Shown here: positions 1-8,903 of the stretch, piece by piece
Layout: each line of letters starts with the position of its first letter
Numbering within the stretch: position 1 is the first letter of the stretch
Source of the DNA: Spirosoma lacussanchae
GTDB taxonomy: Bacteria > Bacteroidota > Bacteroidia > Cytophagales > Spirosomataceae
Reading direction: 5' to 3'
Assembly (NCBI RefSeq): GCF_005870035.1
Contig: NZ_SWJG01000002.1
Location: 620,001-684,000 of the forward strand
Length of the DNA: 64,000 nt
Translations under genes and position numbers: made by a program
Notes under the pieces: model-generated
What the model was told of the DNA's origin: nothing
What the model saw: only the letters and a program-made list of their open reading frames with translations
Database searches by the model: none

Positions 1-1
1 G

Positions 2-439
2 TCAGTCTTTTTGATAGGGTACTACGGTGAATGGGGCGTACAGCCTGCCTATGTGTTCTACAAACGGACCTTTTATTTTCCGGTCATCGGGCTGAGTATG
101 GCGCTGCTGATGCCGTATATGGATGGCTGGCGGGCCGCGTCGGGGCTTTGGGCGCGGTTCGGGATTGCGCAGGCCATCACGCACATCAGTCTTATATCGT
201 ACTCTATGTATCTGCTGAACCTGACGCCCATCATGATCAGCTTTCTCGAGCGGATTCCGACCTCCTCGTTCGAAACGGCCTGGATGAAGGTATTTCTGTT
301 CTGGGGGCTGGTCCTGTTTCTGTCGACGCTGTTGTTTAAGTACTTCGAGCGCCCCGTCACCGAACTCCGCGAGCGTCTGTCGGCCAAAGAACCGACCGAA
401 CTTATTAAAGAGCGTAAGAACGAGCGAGTGAACGAATGA
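2..439 (+). CDS. Acyltransferase family 3 (OafA/YrhL-like), C-terminal fragment
   Basis: The frame is open to the left edge of the window, so only the last ~145 residues are visible. They hold two to three hydrophobic segments and end in a charged tail with the FERPVTELRERL motif, as in the last membrane helix and tail of membrane-bound acyltransferase 3 proteins that put acetyl or other acyl groups on cell-surface sugars. The catalytic R-x10-H motif of the family would lie upstream, outside the window. The call rests on the helix pattern and the (F)ERP tail only. A second, complete family member lies at 60652-61821. Confidence 0.6.
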   Translation, partial: SVFLIGYYGEWGVQPAYVFYKRTFYFPVIGLSMALLMPYMDGWRAASGLWARFGIAQAITHISLISYSMYLLNLTPIMISFLERIPTSSFETAWMKVFLFWGLVLFLSTLLFKYFERPVTELRERLSAKEPTELIKERKNERVNE

Positions 440-458
440 AGAACGTTCACTTGCTGAA

Positions 459-920
459 TTAGCTCGAGTGGTCGCTGACGATCACCCAGCGCTTTTTGAT
501 CTTGCGCCAGAGCAGGGTAAAATGACCGTCGAGGTTGCCCACGGTGGGGCGGGTCAGGTGCCAGCGGCCAATGACGTAGGCCACGTTGGGCGATGGCATA
601 TCCAGCTGCAGAATATCGAATTTGAGGGTTCCCATCGACTGCCGGTCCGGGTAACGCTTCCTGTAGTTGGCCAGAGTAGCCTGATACCCATAGGTAACTC
701 CGGCTTTGCCGATAAACGTAAGTGAGTCGGAAGGCCAGTAGCCGTTCATGAATTTTTCGACTCGCCCGGCGTTCCAGTCTTCAGTCTGACGTTTCAGGAT
801 GAGGAGAATGGCTCGCCGGTCAGCTGCCAGCGTCCTGGCTGCCGATGTGTTGCGGGCTGACTGGCTGTAGGCCGGTACGATTACCAGCAGGAGCAGGGCG
901 AAGGCGATCAGTCGTTGCAT
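459..920 (-). CDS. Secreted DUF4440 / SnoaL-like (NTF2-fold) protein
   Basis: 153 residues with an N-terminal hydrophobic signal peptide (cleavage likely after the AYSQ region, ~residue 20). The rest has the NTF2-like pattern of DUF4440 proteins: an N-terminal amphipathic helix with a QTEDWNAG segment, then FMNGYW, and a C-terminal strand pair ending in RRxIKKRWVIVSDHSS-like residues. Such proteins are small periplasmic or secreted alpha+beta barrels of unknown ligand. It is convergent with the truncated acyltransferase upstream and divergent from the oxidoreductase at 981. The fold call is fairly safe; no function can be given. Confidence 0.7.
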   Translation of the reverse strand: MQRLIAFALLLLVIVPAYSQSARNTSAARTLAADRRAILLILKRQTEDWNAGRVEKFMNGYWPSDSLTFIGKAGVTYGYQATLANYRKRYPDRQSMGTLKFDILQLDMPSPNVAYVIGRWHLTRPTVGNLDGHFTLLWRKIKKRWVIVSDHSS

Positions 921-959
921 GTAACAATTGGTTTTCTGGTAAAACTACGGCAATAGTGC

Positions 960-967
960 TAGGTTTG
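960..967 (+). promoter_or_regulatory. Candidate Bacteroidota -7 box TAGGTTTG
   Basis: TAGGTTTG matches the TAnnTTTG -7 consensus known for the primary sigma factor of Bacteroidota. It lies 13 bases before the ATG at 981, implying a very short leader. No convincing TTG -33 box lies at the usual spacing, so this is only a candidate. Confidence 0.35.
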
Positions 968-980
968 TACACGAACCTTT

Positions 981-1964
981 ATGTTTATGAAAGCCATTCT
1001 GTGCGAACAATACGGCCCGCCCGAACAACTCGTTCTAACCGATGTGGCTTTGCCCAAAGCGGGCGCTGGTCAGGTCGTTATTCAGGTCGAAGCCTGCGGG
1101 GTCAACTTCCCCGATACACTCATTATCGAAGGAAAATACCAGATTAAACCGCCGATGCCCTTTTCGCCGGGTGGCGAGGTGGCGGGTATCATCACCGAAG
1201 TGGGGGAGGGGGTGAACCACCTTCGGGTCGGCGACCGGGTGTTTTCGCTGACGGGATACGGTGGGTTTGCCGAGCAGGTTGCTGCCAATGCTGCCACGAC
1301 GCTTCCCATGCTGCCGGATATGGATTTTGTAACGGCGGCTTCCACCATGTACACCTACGGAACGTCGTACCACGCTCTGAAAGACCGCGCTTCGCTGCAA
1401 CCGGGCGAGACCCTACTGGTTCTGGGCGCTGCCGGGGGGGTAGGGCTGGCAGCGGTTCAACTGGGCGTGCTGATGGGCGCCCGCGTTATTGCGGCCGCAT
1501 CGAGCGATAAAAAGCTGGAGGTATGCCGACGCCTGGGTGCTGCCGAGACCATTAATTATACGACCGAAACGCTGCGCGACCGTATCAAAGAGCTGACCGA
1601 TGGGAAAGGCGTTGATGTTGTTTACGACCCCGTCGGCGACCGCTACGCCGAACCCGCCCTTCGGTCGCTGGCCTGGAAAGGCCGGTACCTGGTTGTGGGG
1701 TTTGCCGGTGGTGACATACCCAGTATTCCACTCAACCTGGCTTTGCTAAAAGGAGCCTCTATTATCGGTGTGTTCTGGGGTGCTTTCGCCCAGCGCGAAC
1801 CCAAAACCAGCCTGCAGAATTTTCGCCAGATCCTCGACTGGATTTCAGCGGGCCAGCTAAGCCAGCACATTCATAACACCTATTCGCTCGCCGACTCTCC
1901 CAAAGCCCTGCGCGACCTCCTCAAGCGCCGGGTTGTTGGCAAAGCGGTCGTTGTGATGAATTGA
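981..1964 (+). CDS. NADPH:quinone oxidoreductase family protein (zinc-free MDR)
   Basis: 327 residues. The N-terminal GroES-like domain reads MKAILCEQYGPPEQL, as in QOR/zeta-crystallin proteins, with GVNFPDT near residue 41. The Rossmann domain has GAAGGVG at residues 149-155, and the C-terminal part carries the AL..L..RRVVGKAV tail. The zinc ligands of alcohol dehydrogenases are absent, placing it in the zinc-independent quinone/enoyl reductase branch of the medium-chain dehydrogenases; NADPH-dependent reduction of a quinone or enone in the cytoplasm is expected. The second ATG at 987 (MKAIL...) is the start most relatives use; 981 is equally open. It is a single gene followed by repeats and a FabG-like gene. 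Confidence 0.85.
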   Translation: MFMKAILCEQYGPPEQLVLTDVALPKAGAGQVVIQVEACGVNFPDTLIIEGKYQIKPPMPFSPGGEVAGIITEVGEGVNHLRVGDRVFSLTGYGGFAEQVAANAATTLPMLPDMDFVTAASTMYTYGTSYHALKDRASLQPGETLLVLGAAGGVGLAAVQLGVLMGARVIAAASSDKKLEVCRRLGAAETINYTTETLRDRIKELTDGKGVDVVYDPVGDRYAEPALRSLAWKGRYLVVGFAGGDIPSIPLNLALLKGASIIGVFWGAFAQREPKTSLQNFRQILDWISAGQLSQHIHNTYSLADSPKALRDLLKRRVVGKAVVVMN

Positions 1965-1989
1965 TTTCCAAGAGTGTCGGTCAGCAGAT

Positions 1990-2137
1990 GATGAAAAATG
2001 GTCCCCTGGCATAAATGCCAGGGCTATTCATAGGTAGAATGGGTGAGAACCTGGATTGAGGGAGAAACATGAATAGGTCCGGCATTCATGCCGGGCAGCA
2101 CAGGATGAAAAATGGTTCCCCGGCATTTGCCGGGAAA
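1990..2137. repeat. Cluster of three REP-like palindromes
   Basis: Three related palindromes centred on GGCAT..ATGCC fill this intergenic stretch. The first is CCCTGGCATAAATGCCAGGG (2004-2023), the second CCGGCATTCATGCCGG (2079-2094), the third a bulged CCCCGGCATTTGCCGGG (about 2118-2134). Copies one and three share the upstream word GATGAAAAATGG (1990-2001 and 2104-2115). The middle copy is preceded by ATGAATAG, the reverse complement of the CTATTCAT that follows copy one, so orientation alternates +,-,+ as in BIME-type repeat clusters. The stems could also act as transcript 3' ends for the upstream gene. Nothing else is seen between 1965 and 2164. Confidence 0.6.
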
Positions 2138-2164
2138 CCGGAGAGATTAGAAAATAGATAACCC

Positions 2165-2902
2165 ATGCGATTGCAAAATAAAGTAGCCATTATAACCGGT
2201 GCGGCCCGGGGTATTGGGCAGGGCGCTGCGGAGGTTTTTTGCCGGGAAGGCGCTACGGTGATCATCTGGGATCTGCTCGACGAGGGGGAGGCAACGGCGC
2301 AAACCCTGCGCGACCAGGGATACCGATGCGACTTCATGAAGGTCAGCACCACCGACGTACCCACCATCGAAGCCGCTACCCGCGAGGTAGTTGACCGATA
2401 CGGGCAGATCGATATTCTGATCAACAACGCCGGAATCACGCGCGACAAAACCCTGCTGAAAATGTCGTTTATTGAATGGCAGCAGGTGATCGATGTGAAC
2501 CTGACGGGCGTTTTCAACTGCACCAAAGTGGTGGCCCCTTACATGGTAGAGCGTAAGTACGGCCGGATCATCTGTACCTCATCCATCAACGGCGTACATG
2601 GTGCATTTGGTCAAACAAACTACGCTGCTGCCAAAGCCGGTATCATTGGCATGGTTCGGTCGTGGGCCAAGGAACTCGGGCCGAAAGGCATTACTGCCAA
2701 TGCGGTAGCGCCCGGCTTTATCCAGACCGCCATGACCGATGCGATGCCGGAAGAAGTCCGGAATGCCGCCGTAGCTACCGTGCCGGTCCGGCGCATCGGT
2801 AAACCCGACGATATTGCCTATGCGTACCTGTACCTGGCATCTGACGAGGCTTCGTTTGTCAATGGGCATGTGCTGGCCGTAAATGGCGGGCAGGCTATCT
2901 AA
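2165..2902 (+). CDS. fabG: 3-oxoacyl-[ACP] reductase-like SDR (FabG family)
   Basis: 245 residues, normal length for a classical short-chain dehydrogenase. Visible motifs are the NAD(P)-binding TGAARGIG (residues 11-18), NNAG (87-90), the catalytic triad S140, Y153 and K157, and the C-terminal VNGGQAI tail. Order and wording fit FabG/acetoacetyl-CoA reductases, which reduce 3-oxoacyl thioesters with NADPH in the cytoplasm. No other fatty-acid synthesis gene is adjacent, so a specialised reductase is possible. It may be one of several FabG paralogues in the genome. The symbol is by family only. Confidence 0.8.
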   Translation: MRLQNKVAIITGAARGIGQGAAEVFCREGATVIIWDLLDEGEATAQTLRDQGYRCDFMKVSTTDVPTIEAATREVVDRYGQIDILINNAGITRDKTLLKMSFIEWQQVIDVNLTGVFNCTKVVAPYMVERKYGRIICTSSINGVHGAFGQTNYAAAKAGIIGMVRSWAKELGPKGITANAVAPGFIQTAMTDAMPEEVRNAAVATVPVRRIGKPDDIAYAYLYLASDEASFVNGHVLAVNGGQAI

Positions 2903-3012
2903 CTTTTGTCAACGGGCCGTCTTCCGACGACAGCAGCTACCGAGCCAAGTCATACGGAGACGGCCCGACGAACCCGTACCTATCCGTAAACCGATCCCGT
3001 ACTCCACCTACT

Positions 3013-3126
3013 ATGAACCGCGTCCGTAAGTTTTATAACGAGTACAAACCCTACATCTTCTCGGATGGTTGGTACTACGTGTTTATTGTTCTATTCATCA
3101 TGCTGCTGTTCGTTTTCTTTTCCTGA
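3013..3126 (+). CDS. 37-residue single-pass membrane peptide, coupled to the lipid kinase
   Basis: An open frame from ATG 3013 to TGA 3126 encodes a charged, aromatic N-terminal part (MNRVRKFYNEYKPYIFSDGW) followed by one strongly hydrophobic helix (YYVFIVLFIMLLFVFFS). The stop overlaps the next start as ATGA at 3123-3128 (TGATG), the arrangement of translational coupling. The length, the clean membrane segment and the overlap argue for a real gene despite its size. I do not recognise a named family; a small membrane partner or anchor for the lipid kinase is one guess. Confidence 0.55.
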   Translation: MNRVRKFYNEYKPYIFSDGWYYVFIVLFIMLLFVFFS

Positions 3127-4019
3127 TGGCCCAGCTGTCGGCCGTTCTGGCCATAATTAATCCGCTTTCGGGAACCCTGTCGATCGCGCAGAAAACCCGC
3201 CTGCGCGACACCTTCCTGCAACGGGCCGAGGGGATGGGGTTTGCCCCGGAGGCTATCTTTACCGAGTATCCCGGTCATGCCACCGAACTGGCAACAGCGG
3301 CCGTTGCGCGGGGCGTCAGCCGGGTGCTGGCCGTTGGGGGCGATGGTACCATCAACGAAACGGCCCGGGCCCTGCGCCGGTCGGCCTCGGTGCTGGGTAT
3401 TGTGCCGATGGGTTCTGGAAACGGACTGGCACGCCATCTCGGTTTGCCCCTGCACCCGCTAAAAGCCATTGACCGGGCGCTGGCGGGTCGTCCGGTGGTT
3501 ATCGACAGTGGCGAAATCAACGAACACGCTTTTTTCTGTACCGCCGGGTTGGGGTTCGAAGCCTATGTGGCCCATCAGTTTGCCCTGCAGCCGGTGCGGG
3601 GGTTACCAACCTACATCCGTACCGCCTTTCGATCGTTCTGGTCGTATCAGCCCGACCGGTACTGGATCGACGGAGAAGAGCGCCGACTGTTTTCGCTCAG
3701 TTTTGCCAATGCGGGTCAGTTTGGTAACAACGCCTGGGTGGCGCCAACAGCTAATATTGCCGACGGGAAGCTGGAACAGTGCGAAATAAGGCCTTTCCCG
3801 GCTCAGATGGGGCCGCTGCTCACCTGGCGACTGTTCAACAAAAGCCTGAATCTGTCGCCGTACTGGCAGGGACGCGCCGTAACAAAAGCGTCGGTACGCG
3901 TTGACCTACAGACGCATCGGGGGCCGCTGCTCATTCATGCCGACGGGGAGCCGATTACCATACCGGACGCGCAAGCCGAAGTGCGGATACTACCGGGTAG
4001 TTTGCTGGTTTTGCTGTGA
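3126..4019 (+). CDS. Diacylglycerol-kinase-family lipid kinase (YegS/DgkB-like)
   Basis: The start chosen is ATG 3126, which gives 297 residues beginning MAQLSAVLAIINPLSG; the frame is open 19 codons further upstream but that part has no family likeness and overlaps the small peptide gene. The catalytic domain has INPLSG near residue 11, GGDGT (71-75) and GSGNGLAR (96-103), the ATP-binding signatures of the DAGK_cat fold. A C-terminal beta domain follows, with HADGEPI near residue 270. The enzyme phosphorylates a lipid alcohol (diacylglycerol, undecaprenol-like or sphingoid) at the inner membrane; the substrate cannot be told from sequence. Sphingolipid-making Bacteroidota also have such kinases. 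Confidence 0.85.
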   Translation: MAQLSAVLAIINPLSGTLSIAQKTRLRDTFLQRAEGMGFAPEAIFTEYPGHATELATAAVARGVSRVLAVGGDGTINETARALRRSASVLGIVPMGSGNGLARHLGLPLHPLKAIDRALAGRPVVIDSGEINEHAFFCTAGLGFEAYVAHQFALQPVRGLPTYIRTAFRSFWSYQPDRYWIDGEERRLFSLSFANAGQFGNNAWVAPTANIADGKLEQCEIRPFPAQMGPLLTWRLFNKSLNLSPYWQGRAVTKASVRVDLQTHRGPLLIHADGEPITIPDAQAEVRILPGSLLVLL

Positions 4020-4118
4020 GGTTGCGCAATTCATTCGCGCAACTTAACGGAACAAGCCCGATATTTGCCCCGCCAAAACCATTCCGACGGCGGGCGTGTG
4101 TCCGGTGTTTCCTAGCTA

Positions 4119-5327
4119 ATGTCCCAACAAAAAGTAGTTCTTGCCTTTAGCGGAGGTCTCGATACCTCCTTCTGTGTTAAGTATCTGTCCGAAGATCGGG
4201 GGATGGAAGTCCATTCGGTCCTGGTCGATACGGGCGGTTTCTCCGACGACGAACTTCGTGCTATCGAAGAACGGGCTTATTCGCTCGGGGTAAAATCGCA
4301 CGTGACGATCTCGAAAACGGACGACTACTACCAGCAGTGCCTCAAATTTCTGGTATACGGCAATGTGTTGAAAAACAACACGTATCCGCTCTGCGTCAGT
4401 GCTGAACGTATTTTTCAGGCCATTGCCGCGGCAGAATACGCCCGCGAGATCGGCGCTACCGCCATTGCGCACGGCAGCACCGGCGCCGGTAACGACCAGG
4501 TGCGGTTCGATATGGCGTTCCGGATTATAGCGCCCGAAGCCGAAATCATTACCCCCATTCGCGACCTGCGGCTCTCGCGCGAGGCCGAAATTGAGTACCT
4601 GAAAAACAAAGGCGTAGAGCAGGAGTGGCATAAAGCAGCCTATTCGATCAACAAAGGCCTGTGGGGCACGTCGGTAGGCGGTAAAGAAACGCTGACATCG
4701 AGCCAGTTCCTGCCCGAATCGGCCTGGCCAACCCCCGTTACCAAAACCGAGCCCGAAACCATTACCCTGACGTTCGAACACGGCGAAATCAAAGGCATTT
4801 CCGGGGCTACAACGGGCGATGAGTCGTTCGCTAACCCGGTCGATGCCATCCGCCGGTTAACCGAACTGGCTGGTCCGTTTGGCATCGGGCGCGACATTCA
4901 CGTGGGCGATACGATCATCGGCATCAAGGGCCGGGTCGGTTTCGAGGCCCCGGCTCCGCTGATCCTGATCAAAGCGCATCATACACTCGAAAAACACGTG
5001 CTGACCAAGTGGCAGCTGTACTGGAAAGACCAGCTGGCTAACTGGTACGGCACTATGCTCCACGAAGGTCAGTTTATGGACCCCGTTATGCGCAATACCG
5101 AAACATTCCTGGCCGACACGCAGGGCCACGTGACGGGAAAAGTGCATGTGCTGCTGGCTCCCTACCGTTTCCAGGTGCTGGGCATCGAATCGGATTATGA
5201 CCTGATGTCGGCCAAGTTTGGCTCCTACGGCGAGATGAACAACGCCTGGACCGGCGACGACGTGCGGGGCTTCTCTAAAGTGGCCTCGAACCAGGTGATG
5301 ATTTATGAGAAAATCAGCAATCAGTAA
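4119..5327 (+). CDS. argG: Argininosuccinate synthase
   Basis: 402 residues, the normal length. The N-terminal ATP-pyrophosphatase loop SGGLDTS is at residues 11-17, followed by the family segments HGSTGAGNDQVRF and YSINKGLWGTSVGG. It joins citrulline and aspartate using ATP to give argininosuccinate, the seventh step of arginine synthesis. The next gene on the same strand is argC, as in arginine gene clusters of Cytophagales. The start at 4119 gives the expected short N-terminus. No ARG box could be recognised in the 99 bases upstream. Confidence 0.95.
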   Translation: MSQQKVVLAFSGGLDTSFCVKYLSEDRGMEVHSVLVDTGGFSDDELRAIEERAYSLGVKSHVTISKTDDYYQQCLKFLVYGNVLKNNTYPLCVSAERIFQAIAAAEYAREIGATAIAHGSTGAGNDQVRFDMAFRIIAPEAEIITPIRDLRLSREAEIEYLKNKGVEQEWHKAAYSINKGLWGTSVGGKETLTSSQFLPESAWPTPVTKTEPETITLTFEHGEIKGISGATTGDESFANPVDAIRRLTELAGPFGIGRDIHVGDTIIGIKGRVGFEAPAPLILIKAHHTLEKHVLTKWQLYWKDQLANWYGTMLHEGQFMDPVMRNTETFLADTQGHVTGKVHVLLAPYRFQVLGIESDYDLMSAKFGSYGEMNNAWTGDDVRGFSKVASNQVMIYEKISNQ

Positions 5328-5497
5328 TCCATAAGGTCCGGAACGATTCATGGCCCCGCTGTGTAGCTGCTTCAACCGCTCAGTCAGGCGGTGAGCGTCT
5401 GCGCAGCGGGGCAGACTGTACCCAACCCGATCGCTGGCCTGGCCGCCACCGGTTCACGTGACCGTTGCAGGTCGGGGGCTTTAACCCGTATTCCATT

Positions 5498-6478
5498 ATG
5501 AACGATAAAATTCAGGTAGGTATCATCGGCGGAGCCGGCTATACCGGGGGCGAACTGCTCCGTTTGCTGATCAATCACCCTTTTGTTAATGTCTCGTTTG
5601 TGCAGAGCAACAGCCAGGCCGGTAAACCTGTCTGGACAATCCATTCCGACCTGCTGGGCGATACCGATCTGGAGTTCAGCGCCCCCGCCGATGCCGACGA
5701 CGAACTCGATCTGGATGTGATTTTTCTGTGCTCAGGCCATGGGGCGTCGCATACGTTCATGGCCGAACATGATATCTCCGACGATGTGGCCATAATTGAT
5801 CTGAGCGCCGACTTTCGCGACGAACACGATGATTTCGTTTATGGCCTGCCCGAGCTGAACCGCGACCGGATTGCCGAGGCTACCCGGATTGCCAACCCCG
5901 GCTGTTTCGCCACCAGTATTCAGCTGGCCCTGCTGCCGCTGGCCAAGGCGGGCCTGCTACAGGGCGACATACACGTTAGTGCCATTACGGGCAGTACCGG
6001 AGCTGGTCAGGCCCTGGTACCTACTACTGGCTTTACCTGGCGTAACAACAACGTGTCGATCTACAAGGCGTTTACCCACCAGCACCTGGCCGAGATTCGC
6101 CAGAGTCTGACCCAGCTCGATCCAGATTTTGGGAAGGCCATCAACTTCGTACCCTACCGGGGCGATTACACCCGGGGTATCATGGCCAACGTCTATACGC
6201 CCTTCACCGGCACGATCGACGAGGCTAAAGACCTCTATCAGCGTTACTACGAAGATCATCCGTTCACGCACCTGAGCCACATGCCAATCGATCTGAAGCA
6301 GGTTGTCAATACCAACAAATGCCTGCTGCACCTGGAAGTGCACGACGGGCAGCTGCTCATCACCAGCATTATCGACAACCTCACCAAAGGCGCTTCGGGC
6401 CAGGCCGTACAAAATATGAACCTGATCTTTGGACTACCCGAAGAAACCGGTCTGCGGCTGAAAGCGGTCGCGTTCTGA
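5498..6478 (+). CDS. argC: N-acetyl-gamma-glutamyl-phosphate reductase
   Basis: ATG 5498 gives 326 residues starting MNDKIQVGIIGGAGYTGGEL; a TTG at 5465 in the same frame adds 11 residues that relatives lack. The NADP-binding GGAGYTG is at residues 11-17 and the catalytic cysteine is C136 in NPGCFATS. The enzyme reduces N-acetyl-glutamyl phosphate (in many Bacteroidota the succinylated form) to the semialdehyde in arginine synthesis. It lies 170 bases after argG. The gene ends only 5 bases from the end of the convergent ABC ATPase gene, with no terminator between. Confidence 0.95.
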   Translation: MNDKIQVGIIGGAGYTGGELLRLLINHPFVNVSFVQSNSQAGKPVWTIHSDLLGDTDLEFSAPADADDELDLDVIFLCSGHGASHTFMAEHDISDDVAIIDLSADFRDEHDDFVYGLPELNRDRIAEATRIANPGCFATSIQLALLPLAKAGLLQGDIHVSAITGSTGAGQALVPTTGFTWRNNNVSIYKAFTHQHLAEIRQSLTQLDPDFGKAINFVPYRGDYTRGIMANVYTPFTGTIDEAKDLYQRYYEDHPFTHLSHMPIDLKQVVNTNKCLLHLEVHDGQLLITSIIDNLTKGASGQAVQNMNLIFGLPEETGLRLKAVAF

Positions 6479-6483
6479 GCCGG

Positions 6484-7584
6484 TTAGATGGCCTGCCCGG
6501 TCTGGGCGTCGAAAAAATGGGCTTTGTCCAGATTCCAGAATAGCCGGATCGGTTGCCCAAAGCTGGCTACATATCCCGCTGGTAGCCGTGCAATCAGCTG
6601 ACCGGTATCGATGGGGCAGTAGACCAGCGTTTCGTTGCCCATATTTTCGACGGCTTCTACCGCGAGGGCCTGCTCGTGAACGGACTGCGCGGCCGGTGGC
6701 TGCTCACTCAGGTGTTCGGCCCGGATGCCGAATGTAACGGGTTTGCCGCGATGGGCCTGTAACCGGGCTGCGGGCTGGCTGTTACTGAGGTCGATCTGTA
6801 CCTGTCCCCCTGTGCTGGTAAAGTACAGCGGCCCCGTTTCGCTGAGCCGACCGGGCACGAAGTTCATGGGGGGGGTACCGATGAACCCCGCTACGAACTG
6901 CGTGGCGGGCTGGTTGTAGAGGTTGATGGGCGTATCCTGCTGCACCACATCGCCATCGCGCAGCACCACAATCCGGTCGCCGAGGGTCATGGCTTCAACC
7001 TGGTCGTGGGTAACGTAGATAATGGTGGCGTTCAGCTCGCGGTGGAGCTTCTGGAGTTCGATCCGGGTCTGTACGCGTAGTTTGGCGTCGAGGTTGCTCA
7101 GCGGTTCATCGAACAGAAAGACTTTCGGGTTGCGGACAATAGCCCGGCCGATGGCCACCCGCTGCCGCTGCCCCCCCGACATGTCCTTGGGTTTCCGGTC
7201 TAGCAGCGCATCGATTTCCAGCAACTGGGCCGCCCGGCTGACCCGCTGCCGGATGTCATCTTTGGGCAAACCGGCCAGCTTCAGCCCAAACGCCATGTTT
7301 TCATAGACGGTCATATGGGGGTAGAGGGCGTAGTTCTGAAAGACCATGGCAATGTCGCGGTCTTTGGGCGGCACGTCGTTCATGCGTTTCCCATCAATCA
7401 GCAGGTCGCCGTCGGTAATATCTTCCAGACCCGCAATCATGCGGAGCAACGTCGATTTGCCGCAGCCGGAGGGACCAACCAGTACCAGAAACTCGCGGTC
7501 CTGTACGGTAATGGTTGCATTCCGAATCACGCGCGGGCCGTTTTCATAGGCTTTGGCCACATGCACCAGTTTAACTTCTGCCAT
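6484..7584 (-). CDS. Sugar ABC transporter ATP-binding protein (MsmK/UgpC/MalK family)
   Basis: 366 residues. Walker [10 protein letters not shown] (37-45), Q-loop Q83, signature MSGGQ (135-139), Walker B VFLFDEP (155-161) and H-loop H193 are all intact, and a C-terminal TOBE/MOP regulatory domain of ~130 residues follows ([12 protein letters not shown] near the end). This is the carbohydrate-uptake (CUT1) ATPase type, which in many bacteria serves several permeases. It is the last gene of a minus-strand cluster holding the binding protein and both permeases, 2 bases after the six-hairpin gene, so it most likely energises that importer. Confidence 0.93.
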   Translation of the reverse strand: MAEVKLVHVAKAYENGPRVIRNATITVQDREFLVLVGPSGCGKSTLLRMIAGLEDITDGDLLIDGKRMNDVPPKDRDIAMVFQNYALYPHMTVYENMAFGLKLAGLPKDDIRQRVSRAAQLLEIDALLDRKPKDMSGGQRQRVAIGRAIVRNPKVFLFDEPLSNLDAKLRVQTRIELQKLHRELNATIIYVTHDQVEAMTLGDRIVVLRDGDVVQQDTPINLYNQPATQFVAGFIGTPPMNFVPGRLSETGPLYFTSTGGQVQIDLSNSQPAARLQAHRGKPVTFGIRAEHLSEQPPAAQSVHEQALAVEAVENMGNETLVYCPIDTGQLIARLPAGYVASFGQPIRLFWNLDKAHFFDAQTGQAI

Positions 7585-7586
7585 AC

Positions 7587-8903
7587 TTACCGGTATTTAT
7601 TGGCCTGCGTAACGGCGTCGGGGTATTTTTCCAGCCGCTGGAAAGCCATTAGGGATTCGATTGTCGATTCGGCTCCCGAATTTTTGTTGATCTGCGTGTC
7701 TGAGCTAATGCCGTCATAGCCCAAACCCGACGCGCTGTCGTACATAATGGCTTTGGCGGGGTTATTACCCAGAAACCAGCCCGCCAGCTGTCCCGCCAGG
7801 GTGAGGTAGCGGGCATCGCGGGTCTGATCGTAGAGTTCGAGGGTAGCCCAGACCATGGGTCGTACGCCGTACGCAATCTGCGAAAAACGCGATTTCCGGC
7901 CAATAGCCAGCGCAGCTCCCTGTTCACTTACGGTAAACGATTCCAGAAACCCTTCGTTGAGCAAAAAAGGATAAAAGGTATCCACTTCGCGCCGGGCAAC
8001 GGTAATCCAGTCGGGCCGGTTCAGGGCCTTGCCCGCCCGCAGCAGGGCGTAGGACTGATCGCTGCCGTAGGCGTGCCAGCTGTTGTCGAAACTCAAAATG
8101 GCGCCGTACGGTGGCTGGTTAGCCGCACCGAACTGCATCTGTACAATGCCATCGGCCAGGGTTTCGATGAGTTTTTGCACTTGCCCGTCCGGCGTTTGCT
8201 GCTGGTAGTTCAGCAGGCCGAGGATCATCACGGCCGCCTGATCCGAACCGGAGCCAAACGGTAGCCAGCCCGGTATTTTGAGCCCGCCCGGAAACGTATA
8301 GGTACGGGCTTTACTCCCAAAATCGCGGATCATGTTGCTCACGAGCCGCTGGCTGGCGGTCTGGAGCCGGGTGGCCAGGGCTGGATCGGCCGTTTTGTAA
8401 TACGGATACACTTCGGTCAGGCTCCAGAGGGCCCGCCACGACCACCAGTTGGGCTGGTTGATGCTGGTCACACCAGTCCTGTTGATGGCCCCGTTGCCGA
8501 AGATGAAATTGTAGAAATAGCCGGCTCCGCTGCCGCCGTCGCTGGCCTGCATCTGCAACACAAATTCGGTTAATTTGCGCAGTTTGTCCTGCTTGGCCGA
8601 GTTGGTAGCCAGATCGGGTTCGTGGGCCAGGAACACCACCGTCCGGGCTATGTCGTCGATACAGGCGGCTCCTTCGTCGTCGTCGGCTACCCATTTGTAA
8701 TCCGGATACTCACTGTAAATATTGATCAGGCCCACATCGGCGCCGTTTAGTTTGACGACCTGATAGAGCTGGTCGAGGTGGGTCGTGTTGACCAGGCGGC
8801 CACTATCGGGCGCGGGCTGGCTGGGTTGATTTTTATGGCACGAAACCGACAGCAGCGGGAACTGAAGCAGGAGTAGCCAGAGCAGTCGTTGGTAGATTTT
8901 CAT
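7587..8903 (-). CDS. Six-hairpin glycosidase-like lipoprotein, function unknown
   Basis: 438 residues. The N-terminus is a hydrophobic signal ending in LLSVSC, so C22 is a plausible though not ideal lipidation site. The rest is rich in W, Y and helix-breaking loops: [53 protein letters not shown] and [13 protein letters not shown], which suggest an (alpha/alpha)6 barrel like family 9/88/127-type glycoside hydrolases. No family could be fixed by eye. Its start overlaps the stop of the GH130 gene by 4 bases (ATGA, 8900-8903), so the two are translationally coupled. Catalysis on the locus glycan is inference; acidic residues in DDDEG are candidate catalytic residues. Confidence 0.6.
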   Translation of the reverse strand: MKIYQRLLWLLLLQFPLLSVSCHKNQPSQPAPDSGRLVNTTHLDQLYQVVKLNGADVGLINIYSEYPDYKWVADDDEGAACIDDIARTVVFLAHEPDLATNSAKQDKLRKLTEFVLQMQASDGGSGAGYFYNFIFGNGAINRTGVTSINQPNWWSWRALWSLTEVYPYYKTADPALATRLQTASQRLVSNMIRDFGSKARTYTFPGGLKIPGWLPFGSGSDQAAVMILGLLNYQQQTPDGQVQKLIETLADGIVQMQFGAANQPPYGAILSFDNSWHAYGSDQSYALLRAGKALNRPDWITVARREVDTFYPFLLNEGFLESFTVSEQGAALAIGRKSRFSQIAYGVRPMVWATLELYDQTRDARYLTLAGQLAGWFLGNNPAKAIMYDSASGLGYDGISSDTQINKNSGAESTIESLMAFQRLEKYPDAVTQANKYR

